Source of the DNA: Mycoplasma sp. CAG:956
GTDB taxonomy: Bacteria; Bacillota_I; Bacilli_A; RF39; UBA660
Assembly: GCA_000433475.1 (NCBI GenBank)
Contig: HF993110.1
Span: 132,604 to 196,603 of the forward strand
DNA: 64,000 bases
Direction: 5' to 3'
In this document: piece by piece, positions 7,649 through 16,704 of the stretch
Position numbering within the stretch: the stretch's first letter is position 1
How the letters are laid out: every line of letters starts with the position of its first letter
Made by a program: the position numbers and the translations under genes
Notes under the pieces: generated by a model
Database searches by the model: none
The model's input: the letters and a program-made list of their open reading frames with translations, nothing else
Told to the model about the DNA's origin: nothing

Positions 7649-8434
7649 ATGACAAAAATAATTGCTTTAGTAAATCAAAAAGGTGGAGTTGGTAAGACAA
7701 CATCTAGTATTAATTTATCAGCAGCTTTAGGAAAAGAAGGAAAAAATACTTTATTAATCGATTTAGACCCACAAGGAAATGCAACAACCGGTCTTGGTAT
7801 TAATAATGGCGATATAAAACACGATATTTATGACGTGATGACTGGAGCTTGCGATGTAAAAAGTGCCGTTATAAAAACAAAATTTAAAAACTTATCAATG
7901 ATACCTGCAACTTTAAATTTAGCTGGTGTTGATGTTGAATTTGTAAAAGCTATGTTAGAAGACTCTAACTTCCGTCAAAATGAACAATTAAAGTTGAGTT
8001 TAGAACCTTTAATGGGAACTTACGATTATATTATAATTGATTGCCAACCTTCCCTTGGTATTACAACCATGAATGCCTTGGTTGCCAGCAACTCGGTAAT
8101 AATTCCAGTTCAATGTGAATTCTTTGCATTAGAAGGTATAACTCAGCTATTAAATTCAATTATTATGGTTCAATCTAACATGAATCCTGGTTTACGTATC
8201 GAAGGCGTATTACTTACTATGTTAGACGGTCGTACTAATATCGGTTTAGAAGTAATCGAAGAAATCCGTGGTTACTTTAAAAATAAAGTATTTAATACAA
8301 TTATTCCTCGTTTAGTTCGTTTAGTTGAAGCTCCAAGTCATGGTAAACCAATAAGCGACTATGACCCAGATAGTAGAGCAACACTTGCTTATCAAAATTT
8401 AGCAAAGGAGGTTATTAGTAGAGATGGAAACTAA
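7649..8434 (+). CDS. parA: Chromosome-partitioning ATPase ParA (Soj)
   Basis: 261 residues, MinD/ParA superfamily. The deviant Walker A is KGGVGKTT (about 11-18), switch I is DLDPQGNATTG, and Walker B lies in YDYIIIDCQPSLG. It binds DNA non-specifically as an ATP dimer and works with ParB to segregate or position origins. Start ATG 7649 follows a GAAGGTGG site. parB overlaps its end by 11 nt. A TGTTAAAAT extended -10 at 7605-7613 may drive the pair. Confidence 0.95.
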   Translation: MTKIIALVNQKGGVGKTTSSINLSAALGKEGKNTLLIDLDPQGNATTGLGINNGDIKHDIYDVMTGACDVKSAVIKTKFKNLSMIPATLNLAGVDVEFVKAMLEDSNFRQNEQLKLSLEPLMGTYDYIIIDCQPSLGITTMNALVASNSVIIPVQCEFFALEGITQLLNSIIMVQSNMNPGLRIEGVLLTMLDGRTNIGLEVIEEIRGYFKNKVFNTIIPRLVRLVEAPSHGKPISDYDPDSRATLAYQNLAKEVISRDGN

Positions 8435-9332
8435 AAGAAAAGCTTTAGGTAAAGGTTTGGAACAATTATTTACCAATGAACGTATTGATTTTGATAACTT
8501 TGAAAAAGGCTTAGTTGAAGAAGCCAAACCTAATGAGATTGTTGAAATTAAAATAAGTGAAATTCGCCCTAACCCCTACCAGCCTCGTAAAATATTTGAT
8601 GAAGAAGCCTTAAATGAGTTAGCCTCATCCATAAAAGAACATGGTATTGTACAACCAATTATTGTTAAAAAGAGTATAAAAGGGTATGAATTAGTAGCAG
8701 GCGAACGTCGTACTAAAGCCGCTAAAATTGCTGGTTTAGAAACAGTTCCTGCTATCGTTAAGGACTTCGATGATGAGCAAATGATGGAAATTGCTCTAAT
8801 CGAAAACATTCAAAGAGAAAATTTAAATCCAATTGAAGAAGCCATGGCTTATGATAGTATTTTAAAAAGTAGTAATATTACTCAAGATGAACTAGCTAAA
8901 AAATTTGGTAAAAGTCGTAGTTATATTACTAACAGCTTAGGTCTTTTAAGATTACCAGATGATACTAAAAAGTATGTTGAAGATAATAAACTTTCAATGT
9001 CACATGCTAGAGCCTTATCTAAATTAGATGATACAGAACAAATAAATCGTCTAGCTAATAAGATAGTTAATGAAAACTTAAATGTTCGTGCTATTGAAAA
9101 TATTACTCGTGATATTCATGAACAAGAAATAAAAAAAGAAACAGATGAAAATACTTTATTCGAATTCAAACAATATGATACTCTAAATACTAATCATATT
9201 TATGAAGATGCTATGCGTGAAAAATTTGGTATTAAAGTAAAAATAACTGGTAAAAAAATTGAAATACCATACTCTTCTCAATTAGAATTACAAAGAATCT
9301 TAGAATTAATGGATGTTAAAATTGAAGGATAG
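8424..9332 (+). CDS. parB: Chromosome-partitioning protein ParB (Spo0J)
   Basis: 302 residues. The chromosomal ParB leader KALGKGLEQLF (for ParA contact) opens the protein. Next comes the CTP-binding ParB/Srx domain (IRPNPYQPRKIFDEEAL...; GERRTKAA; ENIQRENLNPIEEA), then the HTH (TQDELAKKFGKSRSYITNSL) that reads parS, then a C-terminal dimerisation segment. It loads onto parS and spreads as a CTP clamp. It overlaps parA by 11 nt. No parS site matching the TGTTTCACGTGAAACA consensus was noticed in this window. Confidence 0.95.
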   Translation: METKRKALGKGLEQLFTNERIDFDNFEKGLVEEAKPNEIVEIKISEIRPNPYQPRKIFDEEALNELASSIKEHGIVQPIIVKKSIKGYELVAGERRTKAAKIAGLETVPAIVKDFDDEQMMEIALIENIQRENLNPIEEAMAYDSILKSSNITQDELAKKFGKSRSYITNSLGLLRLPDDTKKYVEDNKLSMSHARALSKLDDTEQINRLANKIVNENLNVRAIENITRDIHEQEIKKETDENTLFEFKQYDTLNTNHIYEDAMREKFGIKVKITGKKIEIPYSSQLELQRILELMDVKIEG

Positions 9333-9334
9333 TT

Positions 9335-10159
9335 ATGAAAATATTAGAAACAATTTTAAAAATTATTAGAACCAAACAAGTTTATACACCAATAATTGCT
9401 ATCTTCCTGGGCATTATTGCTTGTCGAGGCATTAACAGTGCTTTACAAAAAATAATGAAACTAAAAGATGGCAAAAACTCTTACGAACAAAAGAAAAAGA
9501 GAACTATAATCGATTTATGTTCCAATATTTTTAAATATGTCGTAATAGTTATTGTTGCTGTAATAATACTAGATGCATATGGCATTGATACAAAATCAAT
9601 TATAGCTGGACTTGGTGTTTTATCAGCTGTACTCGGCTTAGCTCTTCAAGATACTTTAAAAGATTTTGTTGGTGGAGTAAGTATCATTTTAGAAAATTAT
9701 TATGTTGTTGGGGACATTGTTACGTTTGGAACATTCACTGGTGAAGTAGTTGAATTAGGCTTAAAAAGTACAAAAATTAAAAACTTTAATGGTGAAATTT
9801 TAATTTTAGCCAACCGTAATGTTAATCAAGTAATTAACCTATCCCAAGCAAAACAAAATATCTTCTTAGAAGTTAGTGTAGCTTATGAAGAACCAACAGA
9901 AAAAGTAGAAACTTCTTTAAAAAAAATAATACCTGAAATAGAAAAAATTAATTACGTTGTAAAAAAATCAGTGGCCTACTTAGGAATATCTTCTTTAGGT
10001 GATTCTGCTGTAACATATCTTTTAAAAATTCAAAGCTTACCAGATAAACAATGGCAAGTTAAAAGAGATGCCCTAAGAATTATAAAAAATACATTCGAAG
10101 AAGATAATATTAAAATTCCATATCCACAAATCGAGGTGCATCATGGACAAGACATATAA
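9335..10159 (+). CDS. mscS: Small-conductance mechanosensitive channel (MscS family)
   Basis: 274 residues: TM helices at about 17-35, 62-84 and a pore-lining TM3 (AGLGVLSAVLGLALQDTLKD, then FVGG), then the beta domain (ENYYVVGDIVTFGTFTGEVVE) and the C-terminal alpha/beta part. It opens under membrane tension to release solutes in osmotic downshock. It starts 2 nt after parB and overlaps the next gene by 17 nt. parAB-mscS-DUF951-ychF is a recurring order near origins in Bacilli. Confidence 0.92.
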   Translation: MKILETILKIIRTKQVYTPIIAIFLGIIACRGINSALQKIMKLKDGKNSYEQKKKRTIIDLCSNIFKYVVIVIVAVIILDAYGIDTKSIIAGLGVLSAVLGLALQDTLKDFVGGVSIILENYYVVGDIVTFGTFTGEVVELGLKSTKIKNFNGEILILANRNVNQVINLSQAKQNIFLEVSVAYEEPTEKVETSLKKIIPEIEKINYVVKKSVAYLGISSLGDSAVTYLLKIQSLPDKQWQVKRDALRIIKNTFEEDNIKIPYPQIEVHHGQDI

Positions 10160-10340
10160 GTTAAACGACCAAGTAATAATGAAAAAGCCACATGCTTGTG
10201 GTACTAACCTATGGCAAATTGTGCGAACCGGAGTTGATATTAAAATAAAATGTATCAATTGTGGTCGTGAAGTTATGCTTGATCGTCTAGAATTTAATAA
10301 AAAATTAAAGAAAGTTTTAGGTGATAATGATGCAAAATAA
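10143..10340 (+). CDS. DUF951 small zinc-ribbon-like protein
   Basis: 65 residues with the DUF951 pattern: DQVIMKKPHACGTNLWQIVR, then IKCINCGREVML. Cys at HACG and the CINC pair could hold a metal. The family is widespread in Firmicutes, almost always before ychF, with unknown function. The start (ATG 10143) has GAGGTG at good distance and overlaps the mscS end. Here an AbgT gene and others separate it from ychF, which is an insertion relative to the common order. Confidence 0.85.
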   Translation: MDKTYKLNDQVIMKKPHACGTNLWQIVRTGVDIKIKCINCGREVMLDRLEFNKKLKKVLGDNDAK

Positions 10341-11838
10341 AAAAGATAAAGTATCTTTAAATCCCATAATGACTTTAATGATTTTAATTGGGTTAGCCAT
10401 ATTATTAAGTGGTATTCTTGCTTTATTGGGCATCGGAGCCACTAATCCTGCTGAAGGAAACTGGGTTGCGGTTGAATCTTTATTAAGCCTTCGCGGTATT
10501 AAATATATTTTCCAATCAACAGTTGCTAACTTTGCTTCCTTTACACCATTATCGATGTTAATCATTATTTTAATTGGTATTGGTATAATGGATAAAAGTG
10601 GTTTCTTAAAAACAACCTTTTCTCTTATTACAAGGAAATGTCAAAAAAAGACTATAACTTTTGTTTTAGCACTTATATGCATTATTTCTTCTATAGGAGG
10701 CGACCTAGCTTACGTTGTTATGATACCATTAAGTGCCCTACTATTCTATTATGGACGTCGTAATCCACTACATGGTATTGTTATAAGCTTTGCAGCTCTT
10801 ACTTGCGGCACTGGTTTAAGTATTTTCAAAACTAGTGTTGATTCTAGTTTAGATGCTCTAACCCTAGATGCTGCTCATATTTTGGATTCCTCATATACTT
10901 TAAGTTATTTAGGATATTTTGTTATAATGACAGTAGCAATCTTTGTACTAGCAGCCGTTATAACTTACGTTGCAGAAAAATTTAGTGTGAATGATGTTCC
11001 TAAATATGAATTTAAAGATGAAAAAAAAGAATTTAAATTAGCTAAAAGAGATATTAGAGGTTTAATTTTTGCTGGTACCTTTGGAATTATTTATTTATTA
11101 ATCTTTATTTATAATATAATTCCTGGTCTACCTTTAAGTGGTAATTTATTAGACTATTCTCAAAAGTTATACATTGATAAATTATTTAATCCTAACTCAT
11201 TCTTTTCTCAAGGGTTCGTCTTTATTGTGACCATTTGGTTTGTAATTCTGGGATTATTCTATGGACTAGGTTCAAGAAGTATAAAAAATAATAATGATTT
11301 TTGCGATTATTTAACCCATTCATTAGATGGCATTGGTCGTACAATTATTCTAATATTACTATCATCAATCTTAATTAATGTATTTAAGAAAACTAATATT
11401 GGTACGGTTGTAACTGCTCTAATTGGTAACTTAATTAGTAATTGTAAGTTTACTGGTATTCCACTTTTGTTAATGTTCTTCTTTGGTACTGCCATTGCAA
11501 CAATTCTTTTACCAAACACTGTTAATAAATGGACAATTTTAGCATCAACTTGTGTTCCAACTTTAATGAATGTTGGCTTTAGTCCAGAATTTATTCAAGT
11601 AATATTCCGCTTTGCCGAAAGCATGACTTATGGTTTAACTCCAATCATGGCTTACTTTGTTATCTACTTAGCTTACATGGAAAAATATAATACAAGTGAT
11701 AAGCCAATTGGTATTTTTAAAATTTTAAATTACCAAAAGAAATATGCTTTAGCAACTGGTGTAGTTTTACTTATCTTATTAATTATTTGGTATCTAGTTG
11801 GTTTACCAATCGGAATAAATGTAATGCCAACAATTTAG
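10330..11838 (+). CDS. AbgT-family transporter
   Basis: About 503 residues with roughly 11-12 TM helices and two hairpin regions. AbgT family features include GGDLAYVVMIPLSALLFYYG followed by RRNPLHGIVISFAALTCGTG, and the second repeat GTAIATILLPNTVNKW. Family members carry p-aminobenzoyl-glutamate into cells or export sulfonamides/PABA-type compounds; the substrate here is not known. ATG 10330 was preferred over GTG 10321 and ATG 10327 because AGGTGA (10319-10324) is five bases away. The start overlaps the DUF951 end by 11 nt. Confidence 0.85.
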   Translation: MQNKKDKVSLNPIMTLMILIGLAILLSGILALLGIGATNPAEGNWVAVESLLSLRGIKYIFQSTVANFASFTPLSMLIIILIGIGIMDKSGFLKTTFSLITRKCQKKTITFVLALICIISSIGGDLAYVVMIPLSALLFYYGRRNPLHGIVISFAALTCGTGLSIFKTSVDSSLDALTLDAAHILDSSYTLSYLGYFVIMTVAIFVLAAVITYVAEKFSVNDVPKYEFKDEKKEFKLAKRDIRGLIFAGTFGIIYLLIFIYNIIPGLPLSGNLLDYSQKLYIDKLFNPNSFFSQGFVFIVTIWFVILGLFYGLGSRSIKNNNDFCDYLTHSLDGIGRTIILILLSSILINVFKKTNIGTVVTALIGNLISNCKFTGIPLLLMFFFGTAIATILLPNTVNKWTILASTCVPTLMNVGFSPEFIQVIFRFAESMTYGLTPIMAYFVIYLAYMEKYNTSDKPIGIFKILNYQKKYALATGVVLLILLIIWYLVGLPIGINVMPTI

Positions 11839-11871
11839 GTTTAACTGCTAAAAAGGTTAAATCTTTTTTTT
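11838..11871 (+). terminator. Terminator after the AbgT gene
   Basis: GGTTTAAC (11838-11845) pairs with GTTAAATC (11856-11863), with one wobble pair, followed by eight T. It ends the long unit that begins before parA. Confidence 0.8.
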
Positions 11872-11955
11872 GCCTTCAAATTTATTTATAAAAGAGATAA
11901 TAAAAATATAAAAAAGAACAAATAAATGTTAAAATGATATTAGGAAGTGTTAAAG

Positions 11956-12348
11956 ATGAAAAAAATTATTAAAGGATTATTACTATTATTAGGAGTCTGT
12001 TTACTTTGTGCTTGCAGTAATAATAAGAACACAGAATCTAAAATTAATGTTGATAATAATGGTTTTCTAACTAAAGAATCTATAAAAGATATTCAAGAAA
12101 AAAATAATTATGTAATTTTAGATGTTAGAACTAAGGAAGAATATAATGAAAAGCATATTGTAGATAGTATCTTAATACCTTATGATGAAATATCAGATAA
12201 AACAGTTAATATTGATAAAGATAAAACTATATTAGTTTATTGTCGTTCTGGAAAAAGAGCTACAACTGCTGTTGAAAAATTAAAAAGCTTAGGTTATACC
12301 GCTTATAATATGGGTGGAATTGCTAATATTGATTTACCAAAGGAATAA
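11956..12348 (+). CDS. Rhodanese-domain lipoprotein
   Basis: 130 residues. A lipoprotein signal peptide (MKKIIKGLLLLLGVCLLCAC) has a lipobox ending at the Cys in LCAC, to be modified by Lgt (35219). The mature part is one rhodanese domain with the active-site loop YCRSGKRA; the loop Cys takes up sulfane sulfur in catalytic members. It should act on the outer membrane face. ATG 11956 was chosen over GTG 11947 because the AGGAAG site needs 8 nt of space. A similar sulfur-handling or redox role is likely, but the substrate is unknown. Confidence 0.85.
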   Translation: MKKIIKGLLLLLGVCLLCACSNNKNTESKINVDNNGFLTKESIKDIQEKNNYVILDVRTKEEYNEKHIVDSILIPYDEISDKTVNIDKDKTILVYCRSGKRATTAVEKLKSLGYTAYNMGGIANIDLPKE

Positions 12349-12411
12349 TTAAGTATAAATAAAATCTATAATTATATATAGAAATTATTTATTGAAAACA
12401 AGGAACAAAAC

Positions 12412-12855
12412 ATGATTAAAAGAATAATAAATGAAAAAGAAGCGGCAATATGTGATGAATTATTAACTAAATTAATAAGAGATGAAAGTAAATATGATAA
12501 GTTAATATCCCAAGACTTTAAAGTTTATGGCTATTTTAAAAATATCATTAAAGATAATAAAAATATTTTATTAGGGTACGTAATTGATAATCAAATAATT
12601 GGTTATACTTTTTTAAAATATATGCCCGAAGATAATAACAAAGGCTATTTAATAGATGGTTTATATATAGAAGAAGCTTATCGTCGTAAAGGTTATGCTA
12701 AAGAACTTTTAGAATACGCTTTTAAACTATTAGAAAAAGAAACTTGTGACTTTGTTGATATTAATGTTATCTATGCTAATGAAATAGCTAAAAAATTATA
12801 TAAATCTTTGGGTTTTAAAGAGTTTAAAATAACCATGCGTAAAAGTAATAACTAA
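12412..12855 (+). CDS. GNAT-family N-acetyltransferase
   Basis: 147 residues with the GNAT fold: beta-4 DGLYIEEAYRRKGYAKELLE carries the acetyl-CoA pyrophosphate loop (R-R-K-G-Y-A), and the C-terminal motif is ANEIAKKLYKSLGFKEF. It transfers an acetyl group from acetyl-CoA; the acceptor cannot be told. AAGGA lies seven bases before the ATG. It follows the rhodanese gene by 63 bases without an obvious terminator. Confidence 0.85.
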   Translation: MIKRIINEKEAAICDELLTKLIRDESKYDKLISQDFKVYGYFKNIIKDNKNILLGYVIDNQIIGYTFLKYMPEDNNKGYLIDGLYIEEAYRRKGYAKELLEYAFKLLEKETCDFVDINVIYANEIAKKLYKSLGFKEFKITMRKSNN

Positions 12856-12931
12856 ATAAAGCAAGTAAATTTATAAAATAATAATTAATAAAAAACAAAT
12901 AGAGAAAATTACTTAAAAGTGGTTAAATTAA

Positions 12932-12960
12932 TTGCCTTTTTAGTCCATTTTATTTATAAT
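12932..12960 (+). promoter_or_regulatory. Promoter of ychF
   Basis: TTGCCT (12932-12937), 17 bases, TATAAT (12955-12960), a perfect -10 hexamer. Confidence 0.8.
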
Positions 12961-12981
12961 TAACAAAGAGGAAGTGGTATT

Positions 12982-14082
12982 ATGGCTTTGAAAGCTGGAA
13001 TAGTAGGACTACCAAATGTTGGTAAATCTACTTTATTTAATGCAATTACAAAAAAGAATATTTTAGCAGCTAACTATCCGTTTGCAACTATCGAACCAAA
13101 TGTTGGTGTTGTAACTGTTCCTGATACACGTTTAGAATTCTTAGAAAACATGTATTTGCCTTCAAGAACGATTCCAACAACATTTGAATTTACCGATATA
13201 GCTGGATTAGTTAAAGGAGCCGCTAAAGGCGAAGGTTTAGGAAATAAATTTTTATCTCATATTCGCGAATGCGACTGTTTAGTAGAAGTTGTTCGTTGCT
13301 TTGATGATGCTGATATTATTCATGTTGAGGGGAAAACTGATCCAATTCGTGATATCGAAATTATCAATGTTGAACTTATTTTAGCTGATTTAGAAATAGT
13401 AAATAATCGTATTTCTAAAATTGAAAAAAAGGCTCAAACAACTAAAGAAAAAGATGCCGTTTTAGAATATGAAACTTTAAAAAAATGTGAAAACTCCTTA
13501 ATGAATAATACTCCATTAAGAAGAGTAGAATTTAATGAAGATGAATTATTATTAATTAAAAACTTCAATTTCATTACTTTAAAACCAATTATTTATGCTG
13601 CAAATGTATCTGAAGATGACTGCATTATTGGTGAAAATGAGTATACAAAGTTAGTAAAAGAGTATGCTAAAAATGATGATGCCCAAGTAATTGTCATGTG
13701 TGCAAAAATGGAAAGTGAACTTGCTGAATTAAATGATGATGATAAAAAAGCATTCATGGAAGACTTAGGACTTACAAATAGTGGTTTAGATAAACTAATC
13801 TTCGCAACATATTATCTACTAGGACTTCAAACTTTCTTTACAGTTGGTAAAGATGAATGTCGTGCTTGGACATTTAAAAAAGGAATGAAAGCACCTGAAT
13901 GTGCTGGTTTAATTCACAGTGATTTTCAAAGAGGATTTATAAAAGCTGAAGTTACAAGCTTTAATGACTTAGAAAAATTAGGTAGTGAAAAGGCTGTTCA
14001 AGAAGCTGGAAAATTACGTCTTGAAGGTAAAGATTATATAATGCAAGACGGTGATATTGTTTTATTCCGTTTCAATGTTTAA
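12982..14082 (+). CDS. ychF: Redox-regulated ATPase/GTPase YchF
   Basis: 366 residues. Obg-family protein: G1 GLPNVGKST (about 8-16), G3 DIAGLVKGA, an NxxE-type nucleotide specificity region (YAANVSED) that favours ATP in this family, coiled-coil arms and a C-terminal TGS-like domain (KDECRAWTFKKGMKAPECAG). YchF binds ribosomes and affects translation fidelity and oxidative stress response. GAGGAAGTGG precedes ATG 12982. It has a strong promoter and is followed closely by the FemABX gene. Confidence 0.95.
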   Translation: MALKAGIVGLPNVGKSTLFNAITKKNILAANYPFATIEPNVGVVTVPDTRLEFLENMYLPSRTIPTTFEFTDIAGLVKGAAKGEGLGNKFLSHIRECDCLVEVVRCFDDADIIHVEGKTDPIRDIEIINVELILADLEIVNNRISKIEKKAQTTKEKDAVLEYETLKKCENSLMNNTPLRRVEFNEDELLLIKNFNFITLKPIIYAANVSEDDCIIGENEYTKLVKEYAKNDDAQVIVMCAKMESELAELNDDDKKAFMEDLGLTNSGLDKLIFATYYLLGLQTFFTVGKDECRAWTFKKGMKAPECAGLIHSDFQRGFIKAEVTSFNDLEKLGSEKAVQEAGKLRLEGKDYIMQDGDIVLFRFNV

Positions 14083-14104
14083 AAATAAGAAAAGAGGAAT
14101 TACT

Positions 14105-15286
14105 TTGCAATTCAAAATAATTACTAAGGAAGAATTTTTAAAATATCATGGTGATTTTAATTATAATTTTTATCAAAATCCTTTATGGGGAGAGGTAAAA
14201 AAAGAAAATGGTTGGGGAAGCTTTTATACAGCTGTTTTAGATAAAAAAAATAAACCTCTTCTTATAAGTTTAGTTTTATCAAAAAAAATTTTAGGAAAGT
14301 ACTTGTATTATGCACCACGTGGTCCTTTATTAAAGGACGAGGCTAATCGTAAAGAAGTTTATACATTCTATTTAACTGAAATAAAAAAATATTTAAAAAC
14401 TAAAAACGCAATATTATTTAAATTCGATCCTTTAATTGAATATACAAAACATGATAAAGAAGGAAAAGCTATTACAGAAGATACTGAACAAGATTTTGTT
14501 GATTTCTTAAAGAAAAATGATGTTAAGCACCGCGGCTTTACAATCGGTTATACCGATGAGGCCCAATTTAGATGGTCATATGCTTTAGATATTAAAAGCA
14601 AGACCTTTGATGATTTAACAAAGGACATGAATAGCAGATGCAAAAGAAGTATCAAAAAAGCTGAAAAATACCCTTTAAAAATCAAAGATGTAACTGATGA
14701 AACTATAAAAGATTTTAAAGATATAATGGAAAGTACTGCTGAAAGGCAACATCATGGCGATAGAACTTTATCTTACTATCAAACTTTAAAAGATAAGCTA
14801 AAAGATATAATTAGAATGTGTTTGGTATACTTAGATAAAGAAAAATTCTTAGATGATATTGATAATGGCAAATATACGATTGATGAAAAAGTTCTAGCAA
14901 TTGTAAAAAATGATGAACGGGATATGATACCTATAAGTGCTGGTATATTTATCTTTGATAAAGATCGCTTTAATTATGTTTATGGTGGCACCTATGCTGA
15001 ATATTTTCCATTTATGGCTCCTTATAAACTGCAAGAAGAAATGATAAAATATGCTATCGAAAAGAAAATGAACTATTATGACTTTGGTGGTATTTCTGGT
15101 AACTTTACACCAGGTACTCCCGAGTATGGTGTTTATGAATATAAAAGAGGTTATGGAGGATTTGTAATTGAATACATAGGTGAGTTCGATCTTATCATTA
15201 ATAAACCTTATTACTTAGCATACAAGTATGGCTTAGAACTTTATCGTACATTTAGAAAAATTGTTTATAAAATCAAAAAAAATTAA
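14105..15286 (+). CDS. FemABX-family peptidoglycan bridge aminoacyltransferase
   Basis: 393 residues. Two GNAT-like subdomains: first FYQNPLWGEVKKENGW and LYYAPRGPL, then the RCKRSIKKAEKYPLKIK helix and the second domain (YVYGGTYAEYFPFMAPYKLQ; YDFGGISGNFTPGTPEYGVY). Family enzymes take amino acids from aminoacyl-tRNA and add them to the stem peptide of lipid II at the inner membrane face. TTG 14105 is the chosen start because AGAGGA lies six bases before it; the upstream in-frame codons lie in ychF. It supports a walled cell. A perfect terminator follows. Confidence 0.88.
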   Translation: MQFKIITKEEFLKYHGDFNYNFYQNPLWGEVKKENGWGSFYTAVLDKKNKPLLISLVLSKKILGKYLYYAPRGPLLKDEANRKEVYTFYLTEIKKYLKTKNAILFKFDPLIEYTKHDKEGKAITEDTEQDFVDFLKKNDVKHRGFTIGYTDEAQFRWSYALDIKSKTFDDLTKDMNSRCKRSIKKAEKYPLKIKDVTDETIKDFKDIMESTAERQHHGDRTLSYYQTLKDKLKDIIRMCLVYLDKEKFLDDIDNGKYTIDEKVLAIVKNDERDMIPISAGIFIFDKDRFNYVYGGTYAEYFPFMAPYKLQEEMIKYAIEKKMNYYDFGGISGNFTPGTPEYGVYEYKRGYGGFVIEYIGEFDLIINKPYYLAYKYGLELYRTFRKIVYKIKKN

Positions 15287-15314
15287 CCAAATTCACTTAG
15301 AATTTGGTAATTTT
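15286..15314 (+). terminator. Terminator after the FemABX gene
   Basis: ACCAAATTC (15286-15294) and GAATTTGGT (15300-15308) form a perfect 9-bp stem with a 5-nt loop, followed by a T-rich tract. Confidence 0.85.
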
Positions 15315-15336
15315 TCTTTTAAATTTCATAAATTAA

Positions 15337-15345
15337 TGGTATGAT
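15337..15345 (+). promoter_or_regulatory. Extended -10 promoter of cysS
   Basis: TGGTATGAT is a TGn-extended -10 element lying between the preceding terminator and the cysS start. The -35 region (TTTTAA at 15317) is poor. Confidence 0.5.
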
Positions 15346-15371
15346 TTTCTTAATTAGAAAGAGGGAATATT

Positions 15372-16682
15372 ATGCGTATTTATAACTCACTTACAGATAA
15401 ATTAGAAGAATTTAAACCAATTAGAGAAGGTAAAGTAAGCATGTATGTTTGTGGTCCAACTGTTTACAACTATGTTCACATTGGCAACATGCGCCCTGCT
15501 ATAACTTTTGATATGGTAAGAAATTATTTAGAATACCTAGGATATGAAGTTACTTATGCTTCTAATTTTACTGATATTAACCCTAAAATCATTAAAGCTG
15601 CTGAAGAACTTGGCATTACTGAAAGGGAAGTTGCTAACAAATTTATTGCTGCTTATCTAAAAGATTTGGAAGACTACCAATGCGGTAAAATCGATGTTCA
15701 TCCAACCGTTTTAGAAAATTTAGATAATATTTATACATTTATTCAAAAATTAATTGAAAAAGGCTATGCTTATGAAGTCGATGGTGATGTTTACTTTCGT
15801 GTAAATAAAATTAAAGATTATGGTTGTCTTTCTAACAATACCTTAGATGAACTAGAAAGTGGAGCACGTCTAGAAATAGATGAAAAAAAGGAAGATCCAT
15901 TAGACTTTGCTTTATGGCGCAAATCAATCGAAGGTGAGCATTTTACATCACCTTGGGGTGAAGGTATTCCTGGTTGGCATACTGAATGTGTGGTTATGAT
16001 TAATAGTATTTTTGGCGAAAAAATCGATATTCACGGAGGCGGTGTTGATTTGAAATTTCCACACCATGAAAACGAAATCGCTCAAAGCATGGCATTAAAT
16101 AATAATCACTTAGCTAACTATTGGATGCATAATGGTCACATTAATGTTGAAGGTGTTAAAATGAGTAAATCATTAGGGAACTTCATATTAGCCAAAGACT
16201 TTATCAAAAATAGTAAAGCTAATATTGTTAAACTTGCAATGTTTAAAACACACTACCGCTTACCATTTAATATAAAAGAAGAATTATTTAAAGAATGTGG
16301 CCTTTTGGATGATAAAATCTATAACACCTTAAAACAAGCCAACTTACAAATCCAAGTGAGTAACATTACTATAAATCAAGTAAAACAAGACGAAAATATC
16401 AATAAAATCATGGATGAAGATTTTAATACTCCAAATTTAATAACCTATCTTTTAGAGCTTATAAAAGAATTGAATACTGCCATTCGTAATAAGGGTGAAA
16501 TCAGCTTGTTATATGATAAAATAAATTTAATTATAAACATTCTTGGCCTTCATTATGATTTAAAAACATTAAGTGAAGATGATAAAAAAACATATCAAGA
16601 ATGGTTAAAAGCTAAAGAAAATAAAGATTATACTAAGGCCGATGAACTAAGAAAAACTTTAGTAAATAATAATATACTTTAA
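15372..16682 (+). CDS. cysS: Cysteinyl-tRNA synthetase
   Basis: 436 residues, class Ia. The HIGH motif is in PTVYNYVHIGNMRP (about 30-43), the KMSKS motif in VKMSKSLGN, and zinc ligands include Cys28 and the later Cys/His in WHTEC and HHENE. It charges tRNA(Cys). It is about 30 residues shorter than B. subtilis CysRS. AGAGGG lies before ATG 15372. In Bacilli cysS normally precedes mrnC directly; here mrnC is 20 kb away at 37187, so the block has been split. Confidence 0.96.
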   Translation: MRIYNSLTDKLEEFKPIREGKVSMYVCGPTVYNYVHIGNMRPAITFDMVRNYLEYLGYEVTYASNFTDINPKIIKAAEELGITEREVANKFIAAYLKDLEDYQCGKIDVHPTVLENLDNIYTFIQKLIEKGYAYEVDGDVYFRVNKIKDYGCLSNNTLDELESGARLEIDEKKEDPLDFALWRKSIEGEHFTSPWGEGIPGWHTECVVMINSIFGEKIDIHGGGVDLKFPHHENEIAQSMALNNNHLANYWMHNGHINVEGVKMSKSLGNFILAKDFIKNSKANIVKLAMFKTHYRLPFNIKEELFKECGLLDDKIYNTLKQANLQIQVSNITINQVKQDENINKIMDEDFNTPNLITYLLELIKELNTAIRNKGEISLLYDKINLIINILGLHYDLKTLSEDDKKTYQEWLKAKENKDYTKADELRKTLVNNNIL

Positions 16683-16704
16683 GTAGTAAAAAAATAGGAG
16701 TAAG

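Noticed and set aside
14311..14340. ACCACGTGGT as a parS site
   Set aside because: Only the CACGTG centre matches parS; it lies in the FemABX coding region (codons for A-P-R-G-P) and the flanks differ.
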